Origin: Schlegelella aquatica
GTDB taxonomy: Bacteria; Pseudomonadota; Gammaproteobacteria; Burkholderiales; Burkholderiaceae_C
Length of the DNA: 64,000 nucleotides
Reading direction: 5' to 3'
NCBI RefSeq assembly: GCF_026013905.1
Contig: NZ_CP110257.1
Coordinates: 1,860,001 to 1,924,000, forward strand
Shown here piece by piece: positions 37,314 through 47,369 of the stretch. Each line of letters opens with the position of its first letter. Position 1 is the stretch's first letter. Made by a program: the position numbers and the translations under genes. The notes under the pieces are model-generated. The model saw nothing but the letters and a program-made list of their open reading frames with translations. It did not search any database and was not told the origin of the DNA.

Positions 37314-38666
37314 ATGGACGATCTCCATGACGTGCGCCGCGCCCTCGCCGAGGGTCGGGCCAGTGCCACCGAGCTCCTCGCAGACCACCGCCGGGCGGCC
37401 GCCAGGCCCGAGATGGCGCACACGTTCCTGGTCGGCTTCTGGGAGCAGGCGCAGGCGGCGGCCCGGGCGGCCGACCTGGCGCGCACGGCCGGGCTGCCGT
37501 GCGGCCCGCTGGCCGGCGTCGCGGTGAGCGTGAAAGCTCTCTTCGACGTGGCGGGGCAGGTCACGACCGCGGGCTCCAAGGTGCTGGCCGATGCGCCGCC
37601 CGCGACATCCGACGCCGCGGTGGTGACCCGACTGAGGGCGGCCGGAGCCCTCCTCGTAGGCCACACCAACATGACCGAGTTCGCCTTTTCAGGCGTGGGC
37701 TGGAACCCGCATCACGGCACGCCCCGCAACATGGGCACGCACGACTCGGACCCGACGCCCCGCATCCCGGGCGGTTCGAGTTCGGGGGCGGCCACTTCGG
37801 TGGCCGGGGACGCCTGCTGGGTCGGGTTGGGCTCGGACACCGGCGGCTCGATCCGCATCCCCGCAGCCTTGCAGGGGCTCGTCGGGTTCAAAAACACCGC
37901 CGGTCTAACGCCGCTGCAGGGCGCGGTCCCCCTGTCGACCACGCTCGACACGGCCTGCGCGATGACCCGCAGCGTGCGTGATGCAGTGGTCGTGCACGAG
38001 GTGCTGGCGCAACGCAAGGTCCGGTTCAGCAGCCGGCCGCTGGAGGCGTGGCGATTCGCCATCCCTCGGCGCGTGATGCTCGACAATCTGGATCCGGGCG
38101 TCGCCCGGGCCTTCGAAGCGGCCGTGCAACGGCTCTCGCGCGAGGGGGCGCGTGTGCAGGAAATCGAGCTGCCCGAACTCGACGAACTCGCCTCCTTGCA
38201 GTCGGCGGGGGGCTTCTCCGCGGCCGAGAGCTGGAGCTGGCACCGCCGGCTCCTCGCCGAGAGGCGCGGCGACTACGATCCGCGGGTGGCCCAGCGCATC
38301 GAGCGCGGCTCGACGATGAGCGCGGCCGACTACATCGAACTGATGCACGGGCGCCGGGCATGGATCGACCGCATGGCGGACGCGACGGCTGCCTTCGACG
38401 CTCTGCTGTCGCCCACGGTGCCGATCACCGCGCCGCCGATCGCCGCGATCGAGCACGACGACGCCGAGTTCTTCCGCATCAACGCCCTGCTGCTGCGCAA
38501 CACCTCGGTGGTCAACATGCTGGACGGCTGCGCGCTGTCCCTGCCTTGCCACGAGCCGGGCGCCCTGCCCGTAGGGCTCATGGTCTGGAGCGGCGCGCTC
38601 TGCGATGACGCCGTCCTCGAGGCCGGACTGCTGATCGAAGACGCCTTGCGCACCGGCGCGCGCTGA
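37314..38666 (+). CDS. Amidase signature family hydrolase
   Basis: A 450-residue Ser-Ser-Lys hydrolase related to GatA and other amidases. The catalytic lysine is K74 in VSVKALFDV, the Gly/Ser-rich loop is PGGSSSGAATS (152-162), and the nucleophile is S179 in GSDTGGSIRIPA. No gatB or gatC is adjacent and the C-terminus is short, so this is more likely a metabolic or allophanate/mandelamide-type amidase than a tRNA amidotransferase subunit. The substrate cannot be told. It is divergent from rpsB and stands alone on the plus strand. Confidence 0.87.
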   Translation: MDDLHDVRRALAEGRASATELLADHRRAAARPEMAHTFLVGFWEQAQAAARAADLARTAGLPCGPLAGVAVSVKALFDVAGQVTTAGSKVLADAPPATSDAAVVTRLRAAGALLVGHTNMTEFAFSGVGWNPHHGTPRNMGTHDSDPTPRIPGGSSSGAATSVAGDACWVGLGSDTGGSIRIPAALQGLVGFKNTAGLTPLQGAVPLSTTLDTACAMTRSVRDAVVVHEVLAQRKVRFSSRPLEAWRFAIPRRVMLDNLDPGVARAFEAAVQRLSREGARVQEIELPELDELASLQSAGGFSAAESWSWHRRLLAERRGDYDPRVAQRIERGSTMSAADYIELMHGRRAWIDRMADATAAFDALLSPTVPITAPPIAAIEHDDAEFFRINALLLRNTSVVNMLDGCALSLPCHEPGALPVGLMVWSGALCDDAVLEAGLLIEDALRTGAR

Positions 38667-38822
38667 AGGCGCCGTCACTCACCACTCTCGGCGCGGCACG
38701 CCATGCACCGGCGCAGCGCGCCCGCCGCCCGAATGCCGGCCGCTGCCACCGAATGCTGCCACCCAGGGCCGCTGGTCATGATCGGGGTGCGCCGCGGCAA
38801 CACGGTGCGCTATCGTCGGGGC

Positions 38823-40406
38823 ATGAGCCTCTCCCGCCTGCCCTGCACTGCTCCCGCCTCCCCGATGGCTCCGGAAGACCCGCCCGTCCGCGTGTGGCCC
38901 CCGCCCATGCAACTCGGCACGGCGGCTGCAAGCCCCCCTGCCCCTTGGCCGCTGCACGGGGCACAGGGCTCCCGGGCCTCGGAACAAGCCGCGCAGGCAG
39001 AGCTGCCGCCCTTCACGCTGATGCGTCGCGCCGGCACCGCGGTGGCCCGCCTCGCCCTCGCCGTCGCGCCCCATGCGCGGCGCGTGTGGGTGGCATGCGG
39101 CCCGGGCAACAACGGGGGCGACGGCCTGGTCGCGGCTGCGTGGCTGCACCGGGCCGGGCGAGCAGTATCGGTGAGCCTCGTCGGAGACCCCGCGCGACTG
39201 CCGGCGGACGCCGCTCGTGCGTTGGAGGAGGCGCGCGCCGCCGGTGTGCCGATACAGCAGACCCCTGTCTACGGTTTCGAACCGAGGGGCGAGGACCTCG
39301 CGATCGACGCGCTGCTCGGACTCGGTTCGTCCCGCCGGCCGGAAGGACCCTTGGGCGACGCGGTGGCGGCCCTACGCCGCTGGCCCGGCCCCGTGCTCGC
39401 CGTGGACCTGCCGACCGGGCTGGACGGCGAGACCGGCAGAGTCTTCGACACCGAGCTGCGCGCCTGCGTGCGCGCCGACCACACGCTCAGTCTCCTGACC
39501 TTGAAACCGGGGCTCTTCACCGCGCAGGGACGAGACCACGCCGGAACGGTGTGGTGGCATGACCTCGGCGCTCCCACGGTGGCACCCGACGCCTGGCTCG
39601 CCTCGGAGGGTGCCGTCCAGGCCGTGCGCCCCGCGCGGCTGCACGCACATCACAAGGGCAGCTTCGGCGACGTGATCGTCGTGGCGGGTGCTCCCGGCAT
39701 GGTGGGCGCGGCGCTCCTCGCCGCCCGCGCGGCGGTACGAGCCGGCGGCGGACGCGTCTATCTGGTGCCGCTGGCCGAGGACGCTTTCGCGGTCGATCCG
39801 ACCCATCCGGAGCTGATGGTGAGGCCGCTCGGCTCGCTGGAGCCGATGTTGCGCGCCGGCACTGGGACGGTCGTGTGCGGCTGCGGCGGAGGCAGTGAGG
39901 TGGCGCAGATCCTGCCGGCCGTGCTGCATGCGGCACCGCGTCTCGTGCTCGACGCCGACGCCCTCAACACGATGGCCGCCGACGAGGCGCTGCGCACCCT
40001 GCTCTCGCATCGCGGCGCCCGGGGCGCCGCCACCATCCTCACGCCCCACCCCTTGGAGGCCGCGCGCTTGCTCGGCAGCAGCTCGGCCGACGTCCAGGCG
40101 AATCGCGTGGCGGCGGCGCGTGAGCTGGCCGGCCGGCTGAGGGTCACGGTCGTCTTGAAGGGCTCCGGCACTGTCATCGCCGGGCCGGAGGGGCCCTCGT
40201 GGATCAACCCGACCGGCAATGCCGCACTCGCGACACCCGGCACCGGCGATGTGCTGGCCGGCTGGCTGGGCGGCACCTGGCGGCCGGGCGAGGCTGCACT
40301 GGACGCCGCGGTGCGTGCCGTGTGGGAACACGGGGCAGCCGCCGACCGCTGGGCCGCGACGCACCGGGGGCCTTACCCCGCGAGCGAGCTGGCCGAGGCG
40401 ATCTGA
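38823..40406 (+). CDS. nnr: Bifunctional NAD(P)H-hydrate epimerase / ADP-dependent dehydratase
   Basis: Repairs hydrated NADH and NADPH. The 527-residue fusion has an N-terminal YjeF_N epimerase domain (LMRRAGTAVARLAL, ACGPGNNGGDGLVAAAWL) and a C-terminal ribokinase-like dehydratase domain (about 260-520) with HKGSFGDVIVVAGAPG, LDADALN and NPTGNAALATPGTGDVLAGW. The start is uncertain: recognisable homology begins near WPLHG, and ATGs at 38823, 38865 and 38907 are all possible, none with a clear ribosome site. Upstream bases 38667-38822 hold nothing I can name. Confidence 0.9.
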   Translation: MSLSRLPCTAPASPMAPEDPPVRVWPPPMQLGTAAASPPAPWPLHGAQGSRASEQAAQAELPPFTLMRRAGTAVARLALAVAPHARRVWVACGPGNNGGDGLVAAAWLHRAGRAVSVSLVGDPARLPADAARALEEARAAGVPIQQTPVYGFEPRGEDLAIDALLGLGSSRRPEGPLGDAVAALRRWPGPVLAVDLPTGLDGETGRVFDTELRACVRADHTLSLLTLKPGLFTAQGRDHAGTVWWHDLGAPTVAPDAWLASEGAVQAVRPARLHAHHKGSFGDVIVVAGAPGMVGAALLAARAAVRAGGGRVYLVPLAEDAFAVDPTHPELMVRPLGSLEPMLRAGTGTVVCGCGGGSEVAQILPAVLHAAPRLVLDADALNTMAADEALRTLLSHRGARGAATILTPHPLEAARLLGSSSADVQANRVAAARELAGRLRVTVVLKGSGTVIAGPEGPSWINPTGNAALATPGTGDVLAGWLGGTWRPGEAALDAAVRAVWEHGAAADRWAATHRGPYPASELAEAI

Positions 40407-40451
40407 CACGCCCCCACCCAGCCTCCCCCAGGCCGCCGTTCGATCCTGCCG

Positions 40452-42683
40452 CTACTTGCGACGCGCTCGGGACTTCTTGGCGGCGCTCTTGGCCGCCTGC
40501 ACGGGATGGGGCGCCCGGCCGGTGCCCTTGGCCGGGCTCTTGCGTGCAGTGCTCTTGGCAGACGCACGACGCGACCGCGCGGCCTTGACCTCCCGGTCGG
40601 CCTGGCGCACACGCTCGAGCTCGGACACCTTCCCCTCGGCGCCTTCGAGCACCCTGCCCTTCCCTCGTGCGGGGGGGCGCGCCTCCAGCACGTCGCGCAC
40701 GATGCGGAAGTCGATCTTGCGGCCGTCCAGATCGACGCGGATCACCTGCACGCGCACGCGACCGCCCACCGCGTACCGCACGCCGGTGCGCTCGCCGCGC
40801 AGCTCCTGCCGGACCTCGTCGAATCGGAAGTACTCGCCGCCCAGCTCGGTCACGTGCACCAGCCCTTCGACGTACAGCGCGTCGAGCTGCACGAACAGAC
40901 CGAAGCTGGTGACCGCGCTGATGGTGCCGCTGAACTCCTCGCCCAGGTGCTCACGCATGAATTTGCACTTGAGCCAGGCCTCCACGTCACGCGACGCTTC
41001 GTCCGCGCGGCGTTCGCAGGCACTGCAGTGCTCTCCTGCGGCCTCCCATTGCGCGAGTTCTTCTGCGGGCGTCTTGCTGCGCCCGCCCTTCTTGCGGGGC
41101 TCGTCGCTGAGGAAGGCCGCGCCGATGCGGTAGCGTTGCCCCTGCAGCAGCGCCTTGATCACCCGGTGCACGAGCAGGTCCGGGTAGCGCCGGATCGGGC
41201 TCGTGAAGTGCGTGTAGGCCTCGTAGGCGAGCCCGAAGTGGCCGCTGTTGACGGGCGTGTAGATCGCTTGCTGCATCGAGCGCAGCAGCATCATGTGGAT
41301 CTGCTGCGCATCGGGCCTTTCCTTGGTTGCATCGGCGATCGCCTGGAACTCGCGCGGGTGCGGCTCGTCGCTGATGTTCATGCCGAGGCCGAGCGCACGC
41401 AGGTAGTTCTGCAAGATCGTCTTCTTCTCCGGGGTCGGCCCCTCGTGCACCCGGTACAACGCGGGATGCTCCGCCCGAGCGATGAAGTCCGCCGAGCAAA
41501 CGTTGGCGGCCAGCATCGCCTCCTCGATCAGCCGGTGCGCGTCGGTGCGCACGCGCGGCACGATCTTCTCGATACGGCCGTTCTCGTCGCAGACGATCTG
41601 CGTCTCGGTCGTCTCGAAATCGACCGCGCCGCGTTCCACTCGGGCCTTCAGCAGCACCCGGTACACCTCGTACAGGTGCAGCAGATGCGGCACCAGGTCC
41701 GCACGCCGCATCGCTTCGGGCCCCCGGGTGTTGGCAAGGATGGCCGCAACCTCGGTGTAGGTGAGGCGCGCGTGCGAGCAAATCACCGCCGGGAAGAACT
41801 GGTACGCGTGGATCTCTCCCTTGGCGTTGACGAGCATGTCGCAGACCATCGCCAGGCGGTCTTCGTCCGGGTTGAGCGAGCACAGCCCGTTGGAGAGCTT
41901 CTCTGGCAGCATCGGGATCACCCGGCGCGGGAAATAGACCGACGTCGCGCGCTCGTACGCGTCGGCGTCCAGCGCCGTGCCGGGTTTGACATAGTGGCTC
42001 ACGTCCGCGATGGCCACCACCAAGCGCCAGCCCTTGCCGCGGCCCACGCGGGCCGGCTCGCAATACACCGCGTCGTCGTAGTCGCGGGCGTCCTCGCCGT
42101 CAATGGTGACGAGCGGCACATCCGTGAGGTCGATGCGGTGCTTGCGATCGGCGGGGCGGATCGCGTCGGGCAGCTTCGAGACCTCCGCGATCGTCTCCGC
42201 CGAGAACCGATGCGGCACCTCGTACTTGCGCACCGCGATCTCGATCTCCATGCCCGGATCGTCGATGTCGCCGAGCACTTCGGTGACGCGACCCACGGGC
42301 TGCGAGTACAGCGAGGGCGGCTCGGTCAACTCGACCGCGACCACCTGGCCCGCCTGCGCCTTGGCGGTGGCGTTCTTGGGAATCAGGATGTCCTGCCCGT
42401 AGCGCTTGTCCTCCGGCGCCACGATCCACACCCCACCCTCGTGCAGCAATCGGCCGATGATGGGTGTCTTCTTGCGCTCGAGGATCTCCAGTACCCGCCC
42501 TTCCGGTCGGCCACGGCGGTCGTAGCGGATCACCCGCACCCGCACGCGATCGCGATGGAGAACGCCGCGCATCTCCTGCGGCGCGAGATAGATGTCGGCC
42601 TCGCCGTCGTCGCGGACCACGAAGCCGTGTCCGTCACGATGGCCTTGGACGATGCCTTCGACTTCGCTGAGCAATCCGGTCAC
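40452..42683 (-). CDS. rnr: Ribonuclease R, lacking the N-terminal winged helix
   Basis: A 3'-5' exoribonuclease that degrades structured RNA. The protein opens directly with the cold-shock domain (VEGIVQGHRDGHGFVVRDDG), then the RNB catalytic domain with DGEDARDYDDAVY metal-binding aspartates and HFTSPIRRYPDLLVHR, an S1 domain (EEFSGTISAVTSFGLFVQL), and a Lys/Arg-rich tail (SAKKSRARRK). The roughly 80-residue winged-helix domain of E. coli RNase R is absent. The start is uncertain: I give GTG at 42683; the frame stays open to a TTG at 42761, nine bases short of the divergent tRNA. It converges with nnr across 45 bases. Confidence 0.93.
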   Translation of the reverse strand: MTGLLSEVEGIVQGHRDGHGFVVRDDGEADIYLAPQEMRGVLHRDRVRVRVIRYDRRGRPEGRVLEILERKKTPIIGRLLHEGGVWIVAPEDKRYGQDILIPKNATAKAQAGQVVAVELTEPPSLYSQPVGRVTEVLGDIDDPGMEIEIAVRKYEVPHRFSAETIAEVSKLPDAIRPADRKHRIDLTDVPLVTIDGEDARDYDDAVYCEPARVGRGKGWRLVVAIADVSHYVKPGTALDADAYERATSVYFPRRVIPMLPEKLSNGLCSLNPDEDRLAMVCDMLVNAKGEIHAYQFFPAVICSHARLTYTEVAAILANTRGPEAMRRADLVPHLLHLYEVYRVLLKARVERGAVDFETTETQIVCDENGRIEKIVPRVRTDAHRLIEEAMLAANVCSADFIARAEHPALYRVHEGPTPEKKTILQNYLRALGLGMNISDEPHPREFQAIADATKERPDAQQIHMMLLRSMQQAIYTPVNSGHFGLAYEAYTHFTSPIRRYPDLLVHRVIKALLQGQRYRIGAAFLSDEPRKKGGRSKTPAEELAQWEAAGEHCSACERRADEASRDVEAWLKCKFMREHLGEEFSGTISAVTSFGLFVQLDALYVEGLVHVTELGGEYFRFDEVRQELRGERTGVRYAVGGRVRVQVIRVDLDGRKIDFRIVRDVLEARPPARGKGRVLEGAEGKVSELERVRQADREVKAARSRRASAKSTARKSPAKGTGRAPHPVQAAKSAAKKSRARRK

Positions 42684-42691
42684 TGAGGTAC

Positions 42692-42721
42692 TTGTGATGT
42701 TGGAATTTTTGATGATAGAAT
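42692..42721 (+). promoter_or_regulatory. Promoter of tRNA-Leu(CAG)
   Basis: TTGTGA (42692-42697), an 18-base spacer and TAGAAT (42716-42721), 49 bases before the tRNA. It overlaps the 5' end of rnr on the other strand. Confidence 0.5.
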
Positions 42722-42770
42722 CTCCTTCTGTTCCGATGCAAACGGCGCAAGCTCTTTGCAAGACACCGAA

Positions 42771-42855
<85 letters not shown>

Positions 42856-42864
42856 GATACGAAA

Positions 42865-42892
42865 GCCTCGCATCCTCGATGCGGGGCTTTTT
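42865..42892 (+). terminator. Intrinsic terminator of tRNA-Leu
   Basis: GCCTCGCAT and ATGCGGGGC arms (one G-U pair), five-base loop, then TTTTT, ten bases after the tRNA. Confidence 0.85.
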
Positions 42893-43014
42893 CGTTTCGG
42901 CGCGGCACATGCATCCATCGTGCCGCACCCCCGTCAGCACCGCAAGCCGGCGGCTGCCGGCCCGAGCGCCAGTTGCGGCGCGTGCCCCGCTAGACCCGCG
43001 ACGCCGAACGGCCG

Positions 43015-43044
43015 AAAAAGTAGAGGCGCCGTCGCGGCGCCTCT
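43015..43044 (-). terminator. Terminator after the phosphoribosyltransferase gene
   Basis: A perfect ten-base stem AGAGGCGCCG/CGGCGCCTCT with a three-base loop, then ACTTTTT on the minus strand. It ends the long ndk-to-purA gene series. The gap between it and the tRNA terminator (42893-43014) has nothing recognisable. Confidence 0.85.
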
Positions 43045-43056
43045 TGTGCATGGTAT

Positions 43057-43578
43057 TCAGACTTCGTACTTCTTCGCCAGCCCTTCGGGCCGCAAGCCGT
43101 CGTACTCCTCGAACGGCTGGTGGATCCACGGGCTCGTCGGCAGCATCTCGACGTAGTAGTCCGGCGTGTAGGTCGACACGCCCTTCACCCAGATCACGGC
43201 TGAGCGCAGTTCGGTGATCGCCGGCATCCCACGTAGACGCTCCACCACTGCCTTGAGCGTGACGCCCGAGTCCGCCAGGTCATCGACGAGCAGCACGCGG
43301 CCGGCCAGCTCGCCCTTGGGCATCGTGATGTATTTCGCCATGTCGAGCCGGCCCTGGATCGTGCCGCCCTCGGCCCGGTAGGAACTGGTGGACATGATCG
43401 CCAGCGGCTTGTCGAACACGCGCGACAGTACGTCCCCCGGGCGCATGCCGCCGCGCGCGAGGCACAGGATCTGATCGAACTCCCAGCCGGAGTTGTGGAC
43501 CTTGAGCGCCAGGCGCTCGATCAGCATGTGGTATTCGTCCCAGGATACGTACAGGTGTTTGCCGTCGTCGGTGAGCAT
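43057..43578 (-). CDS. Phosphoribosyltransferase (purine-type, COG2236)
   Basis: A 173-residue type I PRTase with the PRPP-binding loop VLLVDDLADSGVTLKAV and the early block ILCLARGGMRPGDVLSR. Similar proteins are annotated as xanthine or hypoxanthine phosphoribosyltransferases, which salvage purine bases with PRPP. The position 57 bases downstream of purA fits a purine role; substrate preference cannot be read off. GAGGA lies six bases before the ATG. Followed by a strong terminator. Confidence 0.87.
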   Translation of the reverse strand: MLTDDGKHLYVSWDEYHMLIERLALKVHNSGWEFDQILCLARGGMRPGDVLSRVFDKPLAIMSTSSYRAEGGTIQGRLDMAKYITMPKGELAGRVLLVDDLADSGVTLKAVVERLRGMPAITELRSAVIWVKGVSTYTPDYYVEMLPTSPWIHQPFEEYDGLRPEGLAKKYEV

Positions 43579-43635
43579 GTTGGTCCTCGGGCGCCGTGCA
43601 GCGCCATCTTCAAGCAGGGTAAGCAGTCGTCTCGA

Positions 43636-45018
<1,383 letters not shown>

Positions 45019-46182
45019 TCAGAGCGCGCGCACCACCCACTGCCCTTGCGCCTGCACCAGTTCGCGGTCGCAGGCGAATTCCTCGATCTCGTGCTCGTGG
45101 CCCGGCAGCACGCACACGACCGTCTCGCCCTGCTCGCGCAGGCGCCGGATGGCCGCCCGCAACGCAGCATCCTCGCCCCATGGCGCGCGGATGGCGGCAC
45201 GCGTGCCGTCCACGCGCGCGAGGCGCACGAGTTCTTTCAAGTCGGCGCTGAAGCCCACCGCGGGCCGCCGGCGGCCGAACACCGCGCCCACCTCGTCGTA
45301 GCGGCCGCCTCGCACGAGGGAGTCCGCCCAGCCCTCGGCGTACACGGCAAAGCGAGGCCCGCTGTAGTAGGCATAGCCGCTCAGATCGGCCAGGTCGACG
45401 CTCAGCCGCACGTCGGGATGCGCGCGGCCCACATGCTCCACCAGCCAGCGCAGGTCGGCGAGCGCAGCCTGGATACCCGGCCGGGCGGGCAGCACCTGCG
45501 CCGCCTCGTCGAGCACCTCCGGCCCGCCGTACAGACCGATCAATGCCGCCAGCCCCTCGCGCGATGCCGCAGGGAAGTCGGCCGTGATCTCCGCGAGACG
45601 CGCGGCGTCCTTGGCGGCCAGGCAGCTGTAGACCTCCTCCAACGTCGCAGCATCGGCCGTGACGCCGGCCAGCAGGCCGTGCACGATGCGCGCGTCGGCC
45701 ATGTCCAAGGTGAGCCGTCCGATGCCCACGGCGCGCAGCGCCTCGAGCGCGAGTTCCTGGGACTCCAGGTCGGCCTCGAGCCCCGCATGCCCGTAGATCT
45801 CGGCGCCAAACTGCAGCGGCTCGCGCGTGGCGTGGAGCCCTGAAGGGCGGGTGTGCAGCACCGGGCCGCAATAGCACAGGCGGGTGACGCCTTGGCGGTT
45901 GAGCAGATGGGCGTCGATGCGGGCGACCTGGGGCGTCGTGTCGGCGCGCACGCCCATCGTGCGGCCGCTCAGCTGGTCCACGAGCTTGAAGGTGCGCAAG
46001 TCGAGTTCCCGGCCCGTACCCGACAACAGCGACTCGAGGTACTCCAGCAGCGGCGGCATGACGAGCTCGTAGCCGTAGCTGCGCGCCGCGTCCAGCAGAC
46101 TGCGCCGCAGTTCCTCGATGCGCCGCGCCTCGGAAGGCAGCACATCGGCGATGTGCTCGGGCAGCAGCCAAGCAGACGTCAT
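45019..46182 (-). CDS. hisZ: ATP phosphoribosyltransferase regulatory subunit HisZ
   Basis: HisZ is a HisRS-like protein without aminoacylation that activates the short-form HisG in the first step of histidine synthesis. The 387-residue sequence begins [23 protein letters not shown] and contains [26 protein letters not shown] and [15 protein letters not shown], while lacking the C-terminal anticodon domain of true HisRS (found at 53679). A GTG three codons earlier is an alternative start. HisG is not in the window; the presence of HisZ predicts a short HisG elsewhere. Confidence 0.95.
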   Translation of the reverse strand: MTSAWLLPEHIADVLPSEARRIEELRRSLLDAARSYGYELVMPPLLEYLESLLSGTGRELDLRTFKLVDQLSGRTMGVRADTTPQVARIDAHLLNRQGVTRLCYCGPVLHTRPSGLHATREPLQFGAEIYGHAGLEADLESQELALEALRAVGIGRLTLDMADARIVHGLLAGVTADAATLEEVYSCLAAKDAARLAEITADFPAASREGLAALIGLYGGPEVLDEAAQVLPARPGIQAALADLRWLVEHVGRAHPDVRLSVDLADLSGYAYYSGPRFAVYAEGWADSLVRGGRYDEVGAVFGRRRPAVGFSADLKELVRLARVDGTRAAIRAPWGEDAALRAAIRRLREQGETVVCVLPGHEHEIEEFACDRELVQAQGQWVVRAL

Positions 46183-46258
46183 AGAAAACACCGGGGGATT
46201 AAAAGCGCGATTGTACCGGCGTGACGCCGCCCGCCCCTCGGCACACGGGGTGCGGGCG

Positions 46259-46444
46259 TCAGCCCATCAACCACAGCAGCAGGGCCCCGCCCATCATGCT
46301 GGCAAGGCCCAGGAAACGGATCTGGCCGTCACGCAGCCGCAAGGCCTGCTCGAACACCCGCCGCCAGGTGGCCGGACTGAGAAAGGGCAACAGACCCTCG
46401 ATCACCAGCACCCAAGCGAGTGCCATCCACAAGGGATCCTTCAT
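46259..46444 (-). CDS. DUF2065 small membrane protein (YjeT type)
   Basis: A 61-residue protein with two hydrophobic helices (about 5-24 and 42-60) and the family phrase [24 protein letters not shown]2065 genes habitually lie next to hflC, as here, ten bases downstream, suggesting a link with the HflKC membrane complex, but no function is known. The ATG chosen follows immediately after hflC; a longer in-frame reading would overlap it. Confidence 0.85.
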   Translation of the reverse strand: MKDPLWMALAWVLVIEGLLPFLSPATWRRVFEQALRLRDGQIRFLGLASMMGGALLLWLMG

Positions 46445-46454
46445 CGCGCGAGCG

Positions 46455-47342
46455 TCAGCGGCTGCTGCGTGCCGGGGCCGCTCCACCCCGCATCGCGCGG
46501 AAGAACTCGGTGTCGGTGTCGAGCACCATCACGTCGTTCTTGTTGCGAAAGCTCTGCCGGTAGGCCTCGAGGCTGCGGTAGAACTGCGCGAACTGCGCGT
46601 TCTGCCCGAAGGCCGACGCGTAGATGGCCGCCGCCTTCGCGTCGCCCTCGCCCTTGATGCGCTGGGCATCGCGATACGCTTCGGCGATGATGATCTCGCG
46701 CTGCTTGTCGGCATCTGCACGGATCTTCTCGCCTTCGGCAGCGCCCGTGGAACGCAGTTCGCTCGCCACCCGCTTGCGCTCCGACTCCATGCGGCGATAG
46801 ACGGCCTCGGTGATGCTGGCGGAGAAGTCCACCCGCTTGGTGCGCACATCGACGATCTCGATGCCCAGGGACTTGGCGTCGTCCGCCAGCCGCTGCCGCA
46901 CGCCCTGCATCACCCGTTCGCGCTCGATCGCGATGACCTCCCGCACGGTGCGGCGGGTCACTTCCTCGTTGAAGGCAGCCTGCACGATCGAGGCGAGTCG
47001 TGTCTCGGCATTGCGCATGTCCACCCCGTTGGTGCGGATGAACTGACGCGGATCCACGATGCGCCACTTCACGAGCCAGTCCACCACGAGGCTCTTCTTC
47101 TCGGCGGTGAAGATGGGGCGCGTCTCCGGGGCGTCCAGCGTCTGGATGCGGCGGTCGAGAAACACGACGTTCTGGAACGGGGGCGGCATCTTGACCTTCA
47201 AGCCCGGCTCCTGAATCACTTCCTTGATCTCGCCGAGCGCGTACACGACCGCGAACTTGCGCTGGTCGACGACGAAGAGCGTCGAACCGGCCACCACGAG
47301 CACCAGCAGCAGGGTCGAAACGATGAGTCCGATGCGATTCAT
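46455..47342 (-). CDS. hflC: HflC, SPFH-domain modulator of FtsH
   Basis: With HflK it forms a large cage around the FtsH protease on the periplasmic side. The 295-residue protein has an N-terminal membrane anchor (IGLIVSTLLLVLVVAGSTLF), the SPFH domain with QRKFAVVYALGEIKEV and LVKWRIVDPRQF, and a helical coiled-coil region ending near FFRAMRG. It starts 27 bases after hflK. Confidence 0.96.
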   Translation of the reverse strand: MNRIGLIVSTLLLVLVVAGSTLFVVDQRKFAVVYALGEIKEVIQEPGLKVKMPPPFQNVVFLDRRIQTLDAPETRPIFTAEKKSLVVDWLVKWRIVDPRQFIRTNGVDMRNAETRLASIVQAAFNEEVTRRTVREVIAIERERVMQGVRQRLADDAKSLGIEIVDVRTKRVDFSASITEAVYRRMESERKRVASELRSTGAAEGEKIRADADKQREIIIAEAYRDAQRIKGEGDAKAAAIYASAFGQNAQFAQFYRSLEAYRQSFRNKNDVMVLDTDTEFFRAMRGGAAPARSSR

Positions 47343-47369
47343 GATTCTCTTTCTGTCGTGGTGCGGGAC

